Part shown: in pieces, positions 30,944 through 38,070 of the stretch
Layout of the letters: each line of letters begins with the position of its first letter
How positions within the stretch are numbered: the stretch's first letter is position 1
Source: Rhodospirillales bacterium
GTDB taxonomy: Bacteria > Pseudomonadota > Alphaproteobacteria > Acetobacterales > Acetobacteraceae
Reading direction: 5' to 3'
Length of the DNA: 38,070 nucleotides
NCBI GenBank assembly: GCA_028869595.1
Contig: JAGWRU010000041.1
Location: forward strand, 1-38,070
Position numbers and translations under genes: made by a program
Notes under the pieces: model-generated
What the model was told of the DNA's origin: nothing
The model's database searches: none
Seen by the model: the letters and a program-made list of their open reading frames with translations, nothing else

Positions 30944-32323
30944 ATGATGTTCAATGTTGACGAGACCATCGATGCGTTTCGCCGTGGCGCGCTCGATATT
31001 GATTGCAAGCACATGGTGCTGACTCAGCACATGGAGGGCGGCGAGTCCTTTGAAGGTCAGGGCTACATCCGTCAGGCCGATAGTGGCGTATTAATCTTCA
31101 AAATCTACGTCGCCAGACACAACGCTAAGCCTCTCGGCCATTTTGAGGCAATGTTCAGCGGGGGCGCCGGAACGATCTACAAGGACGCGGCATTCTACGA
31201 TCTCAAAGCAACCGATTACGACGGGAAGCTCTGGACTGCAACACGGATTTTGCTCGAGCCGTATTGGGATGTCTCCGATATGACTGTCCTAGCGCAAGGA
31301 AAAATGCAGTCGATGACCGGGCGTGTCGGCAAGCCCCGGCACGATCACTATCTCCGCCTACATTTTTTCGAGAAATATCAAGTTCCGCTTCGCCAGATGA
31401 GTGAGACGGAAAAGCATGGACATCGCTACTATGTTAGAGACCACACCCAATTCGAGATCTGCGGCGCGAAAATTAAAGTACGGCAGCCCGAAAGCATCGA
31501 CGACACCATTGTGGAGTTGACCTCCGAGACGCCGCTTCCTGTAGCGTTCGATCTCAGAATTCAGGAGGCGTTTCAATACCTGACAGCCAGGTCGGCGTTT
31601 TGGCGTGCTAGATTATGGAGTCATGACGAGGAACTGCATCTTGAACTCTTATCACCACGAAGAAAAGCAGCGCGTACGCAGTTCGGCCCACCAATTTCGC
31701 CTGGGTCATCCTATTTTCTTGAACATGGCTGGCGCTTATTCGAGGTGTATCTCGCGTATGTCGTTCAGAAGACCCAAGGTAACGACAGGAACCCTGTAGC
31801 CTATCACCTTTACAACGCATGCGAAGCAACAGCGAATTCCGTCGATGCCTGGGCGGTCGGCATTTCCGTCGCGGTGGAAGCTGTAACCGGCTTGATTGAC
31901 ATTGCTAGTGACGGCGACAGGGCAGAGGAACTCACCCTCTATCGGACACGTGCACTTGCGTGGCTAACCGAACAGAAGGACCTGTCAGCAGATATCGTGA
32001 GCCGAGCCAAAGGTCAGATCAACGCGATGAGTAACAAGCGCCCTCAAGACACCCTATATGCGCTGGCCGCTATGGGGCGAGTGGAAAAGAACTACATAAA
32101 TGCGTGGTCATATCTCCGCAATAGGCACGTTCATCCAAGACCACAGGACCTCAAGGAACCGACGCTCGTTGATATGCAGAAACTGCTTGATCAAATACAT
32201 AGGGTGGAAGTACTTTTGAGGCAACTTACGTTCTACCTGATTGATTATCAGGGACCTTTTACAGACTATGGCGAACATGACTTTCCGTCTAAGCAATACC
32301 CGCTGGCTGTTGAGGGTGGCTAG
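30944..32323 (+). CDS. HEPN-domain protein, candidate anti-phage RNase (ApeA-like plan), probably acquired
   Basis: About 459 residues. I chose ATG 30944 (or the adjacent 30947), after GGAG; an open TTG at 30896 is an alternative. The first 230 residues look beta-rich (GVLIFKIYVARHN, FEAMFSGGAGTIYKDAAFYD) and have no motif I recognise. The last 180 are helical (AWAVGISVAVEAVTGLIDIA) and contain Y-L-R-N-R-H-V-H-P with R392-N393-x3-H397, the canonical R-polar-x3-H active site of HEPN ribonucleases. A beta N-terminal domain plus C-terminal HEPN resembles the ApeA anti-phage protein, but I cannot confirm homology. GC is roughly 50-55% against about 70% around it, with TTA, ATA, AGA and AGG codons. 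There is no partner gene, so it would act alone. Confidence 0.72.
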   Translation: MMFNVDETIDAFRRGALDIDCKHMVLTQHMEGGESFEGQGYIRQADSGVLIFKIYVARHNAKPLGHFEAMFSGGAGTIYKDAAFYDLKATDYDGKLWTATRILLEPYWDVSDMTVLAQGKMQSMTGRVGKPRHDHYLRLHFFEKYQVPLRQMSETEKHGHRYYVRDHTQFEICGAKIKVRQPESIDDTIVELTSETPLPVAFDLRIQEAFQYLTARSAFWRARLWSHDEELHLELLSPRRKAARTQFGPPISPGSSYFLEHGWRLFEVYLAYVVQKTQGNDRNPVAYHLYNACEATANSVDAWAVGISVAVEAVTGLIDIASDGDRAEELTLYRTRALAWLTEQKDLSADIVSRAKGQINAMSNKRPQDTLYALAAMGRVEKNYINAWSYLRNRHVHPRPQDLKEPTLVDMQKLLDQIHRVEVLLRQLTFYLIDYQGPFTDYGEHDFPSKQYPLAVEGG

Positions 32324-32400
32324 ATTATAGTCGCGCAGGTAATCATCTGAACGAAGGGGCGGAAAATCGCCTAACGGCTGTCCGGGGGGAATCGCGGTCA

Positions 32401-32438
32401 TGCTACTCAAGAAATATGCTCGCTATATTTGCGTAGCA
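32401..32438. repeat. Nested inverted repeats at the right edge of the AT-rich island
   Basis: TGCTAC (32401-32406) pairs with GTAGCA (32433-32438), and inside AAATAT (32412-32417) pairs with ATATTT (32425-32430), with an asymmetric internal loop between the stems. It lies 78 bases beyond the HEPN gene and could be its transcript end or an old insertion boundary; it lacks a T run. Confidence 0.5.
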
Positions 32439-32555
32439 GTCGCCCGCAATCAGCCCAGTGTGTCCGCTTGACGCCGCACAGTCGAGCGCATGGCGTGGTT
32501 CGAAACCACCCACCCCCCTATCCTCCCCCCCACCAACCCCACTATCCTCCGCCCC

Positions 32556-33962
32556 ATGCGCTACATCTCCACTCGCGGCTCCGCGCCGGTTCTCGATTTC
32601 GCCGGCGTGCTGCTGGCTGGCCTGGCCGAGGATGGCGGGCTCTACCTCCCCGAAACCTGGCCGGGTTTCTCGCCGGGTGAATGGCGGGCGATGCGCGGCC
32701 TGCCCTACCCCGAACTCGCCGCCCGCGTCATGGCGCCCTTCATCGGCGATGCCGTGCCGCCCGACACGCTGCGTTCCATCACCACCGCCGCCTATGCCGG
32801 CTTCAACCACCCCGCCACCGTGCCGCTGGTCCAGCTCGATCGCGGCCTGTTCGCGATGGAGCTGTTTCACGGCCCCACCCTCGCCTTCAAGGACATGGCG
32901 ATGCAGGTGCTGGGCCGCCTGTTCGATCATGTGCTCACCGCCCGCGATGCCCGCGTGGCGATCGTCGGCGCCACCTCCGGCGATACCGGCTCGGCCGCGA
33001 TCGAGGCTTGTGCCGGGCGCGCCCGCGTCGATATCGCCATCCTGCACCCGCATGGCCGCACCAGCGACGTGCAGCGCCGGCAGATGACCACCGTCACCGC
33101 GCCCAATATCCGCAACATCGCGATCGAAGGTACGTTCGACGACTGCCAGGACATCGTGAAATCGCTGTTCGCCGATGCCCCGTTCCGGCGGGAAATGCAC
33201 CTCTCGGCGGTCAATTCCATCAACTGGGCGCGCATCACCGCCCAAATCCCCTATTACGTCGCCGCCGCCCTGGCGCTCGGCGCGCCCGACCGGGAAGTGG
33301 CCTTTGCCGTGCCGACCGGCAATTTCGGCAATGTGCTGGCCGCCTGGGTGGCGCGGCGCATGGGCCTGCCGGTGGCGCGGCTGATCGTCGGTTCCAACCA
33401 TAACGACATCCTGGCGCGCTTCCTCACCGCCAACGACATGTCGGTGCGCCCGGTGCTGCCCAGCCTGTCGCCCAGCATGGACATCCAGGTCTCCTCCAAT
33501 TTCGAGCGTCTGCTGTTCGAGGCGCTGGGCCGCGACGGTGCCGCCACCGCCGCCGTGATGGCCGGCTTCCGCGCCACCGGCCGCATGGCGGTGCCCGATG
33601 CCGCCTGGCGCGGCCTGGGCGGGGTGTTTACCGGCTTCGCGCTGGACGATGCCGCCACCACGGCGGAAATCGCCCGGCTGTACCGTGAAACCGGCTACCT
33701 CGCCGATCCGCACAGCGCCATCGGCATCGCCGCCGCCCGCGCCGCGCGGCCCGATCCGGCGATCCCGGTGATCGCCATGGCCACCGCCCATCCGGCCAAA
33801 TTCCCCGAGGCGATGCGCGCCGCCACCGGCCAGGATTGTCCGCTGCCGCCGCGTCTGGCCGATCTGTTCGACCGGGCGGAACATTTCGACGTGCTGCCCA
33901 ACGATCCCGCCGCCGTGGCCGGGGCGCTGCGGGCGCTGGTCGGGCGGAATCGGGCGGGATGA
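32556..33962 (+). CDS. thrC: Threonine synthase
   Basis: A 468-residue PLP enzyme converting O-phosphohomoserine to threonine. The start MRYISTRGSAPVLDF and EDGGLYLPETWPGF are typical of the proteobacterial/fungal-type enzyme. Lys112 in HGPTLAFKDMAMQVLG binds PLP; the phosphate loop appears in VGATSGDTGSAAIEA, and PTGNFGNVLAAWVA is also diagnostic. The ATG at 32556 has no Shine-Dalgarno site: the 45 bases before it are almost only C, T and A (long C runs), so translation may be leaderless or S1-dependent. The gene lies directly beside the AT-rich island, so its native promoter may have been displaced by the insertion. Confidence 0.95.
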   Translation: MRYISTRGSAPVLDFAGVLLAGLAEDGGLYLPETWPGFSPGEWRAMRGLPYPELAARVMAPFIGDAVPPDTLRSITTAAYAGFNHPATVPLVQLDRGLFAMELFHGPTLAFKDMAMQVLGRLFDHVLTARDARVAIVGATSGDTGSAAIEACAGRARVDIAILHPHGRTSDVQRRQMTTVTAPNIRNIAIEGTFDDCQDIVKSLFADAPFRREMHLSAVNSINWARITAQIPYYVAAALALGAPDREVAFAVPTGNFGNVLAAWVARRMGLPVARLIVGSNHNDILARFLTANDMSVRPVLPSLSPSMDIQVSSNFERLLFEALGRDGAATAAVMAGFRATGRMAVPDAAWRGLGGVFTGFALDDAATTAEIARLYRETGYLADPHSAIGIAAARAARPDPAIPVIAMATAHPAKFPEAMRAATGQDCPLPPRLADLFDRAEHFDVLPNDPAAVAGALRALVGRNRAG

Positions 33963-34047
33963 TGCCAAACCGGGCGGGAACGCCTATATCCACCGCTCCC
34001 GCCTGCGCGCCGTCCTGGTTTCGCGTGCCCACCGAAAGGCAAGTTCC

Positions 34048-35328
34048 GTGAACGATATCGCTTCTCGCGACCCGATCCGCCTGACCCGCCTGCCCTCCGG
34101 CCTGACGGTGGTCACGGAACGTATGGAGCGGGTGGAGACGGTCTCGCTCGGCGCCTATGTCGCCTCCGGCTCGCGCAACGAACGGGCGGAGGAGAACGGC
34201 GTTTCCCACTTCCTCGAACACATGGCCTTCAAGGGCACCGAACGGCGCACCGCGGCCGCGATCGCCGAGGAGATCGAGGCGGTGGGCGGGCAGATCAACG
34301 CCTATACCGCGCGCGAACAGACCGCCTATTACGTCAAGGTGCTGAAGGAAGACACCGCGCTGGGCGCCGACATCATCGGCGACATCCTGACCCATTCCAC
34401 CTTCGAGCCGGAGGAGCTGGAGCGCGAGCGCGGCGTCATCCTGCAGGAAATCGGTCAGGCCAACGATACGCCCGACGACATCATCTTCGACCATTTCCAG
34501 GAAGCGGCCTTTCCCGCCCAGCCGCTCGGCCGGCCGGTGCTGGGCAGCGAAACCGGTATCCGCGCCATGCCGCGCAGCATGCTGACGCAGTATATGCGCA
34601 CCCATTACGCCGCCTCGAACGTGGTGGTGGCGGCGGCCGGCAATCTCGACCACGACGCGATCCTGGCCCTGGCCGAAAAACACTTCGCCGATCTGCCGGC
34701 CGAGCCGCCGCCGGCCATCGCGCCGGCCAGCTACACCGGCGGGGACTTCCGCGAGGGGCGCGACCTCGATCAGGTGCATATCGTGCTGGGCTTTCCCTCG
34801 GTCGGCTATTCCGATCCCGATTACTACCCGACCCTGCTGCTCTCCACCTTGCTGGGCGGGGGCATGTCCTCGCGCCTGTTTCAGGAAGTGCGGGAAAAGC
34901 GCGGGCTGGTCTATTCGGTCTATTCCTTCAGCGCGCCCTTCGCCGATGGCGGGCTGTTCGGCATCTATGCCGGCACCGGGGAAAGCGAAGCGGCGGAGCT
35001 GATGCCCGTCACCCTCGCCGAACTGCGCGCGGTGCAGCAGGATGTGACGGCGGTGGAACTCGACCGCGCCCGCGCCCAGGTCAAGGCCAGCCTGCTGATG
35101 TCGCTGGAAAGCACCGGTAGCCGCTGCGAGCAGATCGCCCGCCAGATCCAGGTTTTCGGCCGCGTCGTGCCGACGGCGGAAACCGTGGCGAAGATCGCCG
35201 CCGTCACGCGGGAAGATGTGGCCCGCGCCGCCCGCCGCCTGTTCCGCGCCAAGCCGACGCTCGCCACGCTGGGGCCGACCGGGCGGGTGCCGGGGCTTGC
35301 CGATATCGCCGAAAAACTGGCGGCCTGA
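34048..35328 (+). CDS. M16 family zinc peptidase (mitochondrial-processing-peptidase-like)
   Basis: A 426-residue peptidase of the pitrilysin family. The inverted zinc motif H-x-x-E-H is His54-F-L-Glu57-His58 in SHFLEHMAFKGT; the third ligand Glu lies about 75 residues later in ERERGVILQEIGQ. The C-terminal half has the inactive homologous domain with GLVYSVYSFSAPF, including the conserved R/Y segment. It begins at GTG 34048 after GGCAAG. Alphaproteobacterial members are single-chain relatives of MPP and are usually cytoplasmic or periplasmic; no signal peptide is seen here. The next gene follows after two bases, suggesting an operon of two proteolysis-related proteins. Confidence 0.93.
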   Translation: MNDIASRDPIRLTRLPSGLTVVTERMERVETVSLGAYVASGSRNERAEENGVSHFLEHMAFKGTERRTAAAIAEEIEAVGGQINAYTAREQTAYYVKVLKEDTALGADIIGDILTHSTFEPEELERERGVILQEIGQANDTPDDIIFDHFQEAAFPAQPLGRPVLGSETGIRAMPRSMLTQYMRTHYAASNVVVAAAGNLDHDAILALAEKHFADLPAEPPPAIAPASYTGGDFREGRDLDQVHIVLGFPSVGYSDPDYYPTLLLSTLLGGGMSSRLFQEVREKRGLVYSVYSFSAPFADGGLFGIYAGTGESEAAELMPVTLAELRAVQQDVTAVELDRARAQVKASLLMSLESTGSRCEQIARQIQVFGRVVPTAETVAKIAAVTREDVARAARRLFRAKPTLATLGPTGRVPGLADIAEKLAA

Positions 35329-35330
35329 GC

Positions 35331-36668
35331 ATGGCACACGATCCCCTGACCCTGCTGGCCGATCTGATCGCCCGCGCCCGCGCCGCCGGGGCGGATGCGG
35401 CGGATGCGCTGCTGCTGTCCGGCACCTCGCTGTCGGTGCAGCGCCGCGCCGGGGCGGTGGAGCATATCGAACGCAGCGAGGGCCGCGATCTCGGCCTGCG
35501 CGTCTTCGTCGGGCAGAAATCGGCGATCGTCTCCTCCACCACCGTCGATCCCGCCGCCTTTGCCGAGATGGCGGCACGCGCCGTGGCGATGGCGAAGGTC
35601 GTGCCGGACGATCCGTTCGCCGGGCTTGCCGACACCGCCGCGCCGCCGCGCGACGCGCGCGCCCTCGACCTCGATGACGGGCAGGAGCCGGCCGCGGCTT
35701 CGCTGGCCGAGCAGGCGGCGGTCGCCGAGGACGCGGCCCGCTCGGTTGCCGGCGTGACCAATTCCGAGGGTGCCGAGGCCGGCTTCGGACGCAGCGAGGC
35801 AGCGCTGGTCACCTCGGCCGGTTTCGCCGCGACACTGACCCGCAGCGCGCATACCGTCGCCGCTACCGCGCTGGCCGGCACCGGCACGGCGATGCAGCGC
35901 GACTACGAGTATCACCGCACCATCCATCGCGCCGATCTGGAGGATCCCGCGCTGATCGGCCGGCGTGCCGGCGAACGTGCGGTAGCGCGCCTCAACCCGG
36001 TGCGCGCGCGCACTGCGCGCCTGCCGGTGATCTATGACCGGCGCGTCGCCGCCGGGCTGCTCGGCCATCTGGCCGGTGCCATCAACGGCGCCAGCGTGGC
36101 GCGCGGGTCGAGCTTCCTGAAGGACCGCATGGGCCAGCGGATTTTCGCCGCCGGCATCACCGTCACCGACGATCCGCACCGGGTGCGCGGCCTGCGTTCC
36201 CTGCCCTATGACAGCGAGGGCACGCCCACCGCGCGGCGCAACGTGATCGAGGATGGGGTGCTGACCACCTGGTTCCTGGATAGCCGCGCTGCCCGCCAGC
36301 TCGGCCTTGCCTCCACCGGCCATGCGGCGCGCGGCACTGGCGGGCCGCCCTCGCCCAGCCCGAGCAATCTGTTTCTCGCCCCGGGCAGCCTGTCGCCCGC
36401 CGCGCTGATGGCCGATATCAAGGAAGGCCTTTACGTCACCGAGCTGATCGGCATGGGCGTGAACGGCGTGACCGGCGATTACAGCCGCGGCGCGGCCGGC
36501 TTCATGATCCGCGACGGGCAACTGGCCGAGCCGGTCGCCGAAATCACCATCGCCGGCAATCTGATCGAGATGTTCGCCCATCTGACGCCGGCCGATGATC
36601 TGGTATTCCGCCACGGCACCGACGCGCCGACGCTGCGGGTCGACGGGCTGACCCTGGCCGGCGCCTGA
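35331..36668 (+). CDS. pmbA: TldD/PmbA family metallopeptidase-like protein
   Basis: A 445-residue protein of the PmbA/TldE subgroup. The N-terminus has DALLLSGTSLSVQRRAGAVE and RDLGLRVFVGQKSAIVSSTT, the typical start. The C-terminal part includes LPVIYDRRVAAGLLGHLAGA and the end region GVNGVTGDYSRGAAGFMIRDG, which is diagnostic, then a final AEITIAGNLIEMF. No H-x-x-x-H zinc motif of TldD was found, as expected for the TldE/PmbA subunit, which pairs with TldD to degrade unfolded peptides and mature peptide antibiotics. TldD itself is not in the window. The gene starts two bases after the M16 stop. Confidence 0.92.
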   Translation: MAHDPLTLLADLIARARAAGADAADALLLSGTSLSVQRRAGAVEHIERSEGRDLGLRVFVGQKSAIVSSTTVDPAAFAEMAARAVAMAKVVPDDPFAGLADTAAPPRDARALDLDDGQEPAAASLAEQAAVAEDAARSVAGVTNSEGAEAGFGRSEAALVTSAGFAATLTRSAHTVAATALAGTGTAMQRDYEYHRTIHRADLEDPALIGRRAGERAVARLNPVRARTARLPVIYDRRVAAGLLGHLAGAINGASVARGSSFLKDRMGQRIFAAGITVTDDPHRVRGLRSLPYDSEGTPTARRNVIEDGVLTTWFLDSRAARQLGLASTGHAARGTGGPPSPSPSNLFLAPGSLSPAALMADIKEGLYVTELIGMGVNGVTGDYSRGAAGFMIRDGQLAEPVAEITIAGNLIEMFAHLTPADDLVFRHGTDAPTLRVDGLTLAGA

Positions 36669-36689
36669 ACCAGCCCGATGGAGCGCAGC

Positions 36690-37583
36690 ATGCGCCGCCT
36701 GATCGCCTGTCTTTCCGTCCTGACGCTGCTTGCCGGCCTGGCCCTGGCGCCGCACGCGGCCGAGGCGCGGGCGGGCTATGGCAGCTCCTTCGGCAGCCGG
36801 GGCAGCAATACGTGGTCGGCGCCGCCGGCCACCCGCACCGCTCCCTATGCCGCGCCGATGACCCGCAGCACCACGCCGTACGGGCAGAATTACAGCGGTT
36901 CCGGCTATCGCAGCGGCTTCGGCGGCGGTCTGCTGGGCGGGCTGATCGGCTTCGGCCTGGGCAGCATGCTGATGGGCGGTGGCTTCGGCATGATGGGGCT
37001 GTTCGGCCTGATCATCCGCATCGTGCTGATCGTGATGCTGGTGCGCTTCGTCATGCGGCTGTTTCGCGGTCCGAGCATGGTGGCAAGCGGGCCAGGCGGC
37101 GGCGGTTTCGTCGGCCCGATGGGCGGGGCGGCGGGCGGGTTCGGCGCGCGCGCCGCGCCGCAGCCCGGCCCGCCGATCGCTATCACCCAGGTCGATTACC
37201 AGGCCTTCGAGCAGATTCTGATCGCCGTCCAGACCGCCTGGAGCAACCACGACCTCGCCACGCTGCGCGCCCTGACCACCCCGGAGATGCTGGGCTATTT
37301 CAGCGAGCAACTGGCCGGGCAGGCAAGTCGCGGGGTGCGCAACGTGGTTGCCGATGTGCGCCTGCTGCAAGGCGATCTGGCCCAGGCCTGGGCCGAACCG
37401 GGGCGCGATTATGCAACGGTTGCGATGCGCTTTTCCATGACCGACGTGACCTATGATGCCGCCGGGCGCATCGTCGACGGCAATCCCGGCGAGCATGTTA
37501 CCGCCACCGAGATCTGGACCTTCCTGCGCGCATCGGCCGGCGGCGGGCGGTGGATTCTCTCGGCGATCCAGCAGGCCAGCTGA
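36690..37583 (+). CDS. TIM44-like domain protein, exported
   Basis: About 297 residues. There is an N-terminal signal (LIACLSVLTLLAGLALAPHA, cleavage after AEA likely), then a low-complexity Gly/Ser/Tyr/Pro region, a hydrophobic Gly-rich segment GLLGGLIGFGLGSMLMGGG and helix MGLFGLIIRIVLIVMLVRFV. The C-terminal 130 residues form the TIM44-like domain: DYQAFEQILIAVQTAWSNHD, ALTTPEMLGYFSEQL, and the closing EIWTFLRASAGGGRWILSAI. Function in bacteria is not established; it is probably membrane-anchored with the domain at the membrane surface. I chose ATG 36690 because GGAG lies six bases upstream; ATG 36678 lacks one. Confidence 0.88.
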   Translation: MRRLIACLSVLTLLAGLALAPHAAEARAGYGSSFGSRGSNTWSAPPATRTAPYAAPMTRSTTPYGQNYSGSGYRSGFGGGLLGGLIGFGLGSMLMGGGFGMMGLFGLIIRIVLIVMLVRFVMRLFRGPSMVASGPGGGGFVGPMGGAAGGFGARAAPQPGPPIAITQVDYQAFEQILIAVQTAWSNHDLATLRALTTPEMLGYFSEQLAGQASRGVRNVVADVRLLQGDLAQAWAEPGRDYATVAMRFSMTDVTYDAAGRIVDGNPGEHVTATEIWTFLRASAGGGRWILSAIQQAS

Positions 37584-37607
37584 GCCGCACCGCGCGAGCG
37601 TCGGCGG

Positions 37608-38070
37608 CTATGCGCGCGGGGCCGGGCCGAGCGCGCGGTCCAGCATGGCCGCCAGCGCCGCCGGATCGGCGAATTCCAGCGTCACGCCAGCCACCCGCAC
37701 GCGGCGGCGGAAGGCCACGGGCAGGCGCATCGCATCCTTCGGCGTGGTGACCAGCACGGCGCGGCGCAGATCGGCGCGTTCGGCCAGGAAATCCAGCTCC
37801 GCCCCGGAAAACCGGTAGTGATCGGGGAAGGAATGGCGCTCCATCACCTGGGCGCCGGCTTCGGCCAGCGAGGCAAAGAATTTCTCCGGAATGGCGATGC
37901 CGGCGAAGGCGACCACCCGTCTTCCGGCCAGTGCCGCCTGCGCGGCATCGGGGCGCAGTGCGGCGTGCAGCACCGGCAGACCGGCCGGCAGGCGCGCCAA
38001 CGCCCCGCTGCGGTCGGCGCCGACCAGCACCGCGGCATCGGCGCGCGCGGCACCCGCGGCCACCGGTTCG
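37608..38070 (-). CDS. lpxK: Tetraacyldisaccharide 4'-kinase LpxK, C-terminal part (5' end outside window)
   Basis: The frame is open to the right window edge, so only about 154 C-terminal codons are seen. Family landmarks are VVAFAGIAIPEKFFASLAEA, HSFPDHYRFSGAELDFLAE (the DHY-F segment) and VLVTTPKDAMRLP. LpxK phosphorylates the 4' position of the lipid A disaccharide at the inner membrane using ATP. The P-loop lies outside the window. It is convergent with the TIM44-like gene; a 24-base spacer separates them with no clear terminator. Confidence 0.93.
   Translation of the reverse strand, partial: EPVAAGAARADAAVLVGADRSGALARLPAGLPVLHAALRPDAAQAALAGRRVVAFAGIAIPEKFFASLAEAGAQVMERHSFPDHYRFSGAELDFLAERADLRRAVLVTTPKDAMRLPVAFRRRVRVAGVTLEFADPAALAAMLDRALGPAPRA

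Noticed and set aside
30812-31030. A 72-codon minus-strand frame at the left edge of the HEPN gene, considered as a partner protein.
   Set aside because: It overlaps the start of the HEPN gene in antisense and has no identifiable motif or initiation signals. It cannot be excluded, but support is too weak to list.
32108-32410. A 100-codon minus-strand frame overlapping the end of the HEPN gene, considered as an antitoxin.
   Set aside because: It lies largely antisense to the HEPN coding region, has no recognisable fold or ribosome-binding site, and HEPN antitoxins are usually encoded on the same strand next to the toxin.
32495-32509. GTGGTTCGAAACCAC resembles a tRNA T-arm (TTCGAAA loop), which might mark an integration site at a tRNA gene end.
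   Set aside because: No acceptor, anticodon or D-arm partner could be found upstream, no CCA end follows, and no matching copy was seen on the other side of the island. It is probably a chance palindrome.
34965-37496. An 843-codon minus-strand open frame opposite the M16 peptidase, PmbA and TIM44-like genes.
   Set aside because: Its composition is dominated by Arg, Gly, Ala and His with no domain, and it runs antisense to three well-supported genes.

Overview
The window is a GC-rich (estimated by eye near 70%), densely packed chromosomal segment of an alphaproteobacterium, most likely from Rhodospirillales/Acetobacteraceae. This placement is an inference from gene families: a MucR/Ros regulator, a DUF1127 protein, a DUF2125 protein, a TIM44-like periplasmic protein, a Cys-poor Mur-type Fur protein, a PrmA with the motif FGSGEHGSTRG, and a DinB with an N-terminal zinc ribbon. 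I see no rRNA or tRNA gene, CRISPR array, transposase or integrase.

Layout. 1-8110 is housekeeping: the end of ettA, a GNAT acetyltransferase, mlaA-mlaC (outer-membrane lipid asymmetry), metF, a UvrD/PcrA helicase, an MFS transporter and prmA. 8123-10827 holds a DUF1127 protein, an aminopeptidase P and a coupled four-helix membrane protein. 10835-15556 is an efflux block: a LysR-type regulator, which seems to start at a CUG codon, diverges from emrA-emrB, followed by a quinone oxidoreductase-like gene. 15557-16075 is a compact unit with a 24-codon ORF whose ribosome-binding site matches the whole 16S rRNA tail, a strong intrinsic terminator, and a small membrane protein with a basic tail. 16144-20103 is a catabolic-looking operon (3-oxoacid CoA-transferase A and B plus a large alpha/beta-hydrolase), convergent with an IclR-type regulator that has a clear 17-bp palindrome upstream.

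20210-24275 is an envelope block: ftsE, ftsX, a YdcF/DUF218 protein and plsC, all overlapping by 1-4 bases, then a DUF2125 protein. 24283-26129 (minus strand) has an OlsB-like acyltransferase coupled to a Mur-type Fur regulator, then mucR. 26226-30761 has two TusA-like proteins, dinB, a ROK sugar kinase, a histone-deacetylase-like amidohydrolase and a pirin. 32556-38070 returns to housekeeping: thrC, an M16 peptidase, a PmbA/TldD protein, a TIM44-like protein and the 3' part of lpxK.

The clear outlier is 30770-32500. Here GC falls to roughly 50-55%, rare codons (TTA, ATA, AGA, AGG) appear, and one gene encodes a protein of about 459 residues. It has a beta-rich N-terminal part and a helical C-terminal part with a canonical HEPN ribonuclease motif (R-N-x3-H). 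It looks like a single-gene, horizontally acquired defence or toxin candidate similar in plan to ApeA, and it is my best candidate for a poorly described system. The second candidate is the 16S-tail-matching small ORF unit at 15610-15764.
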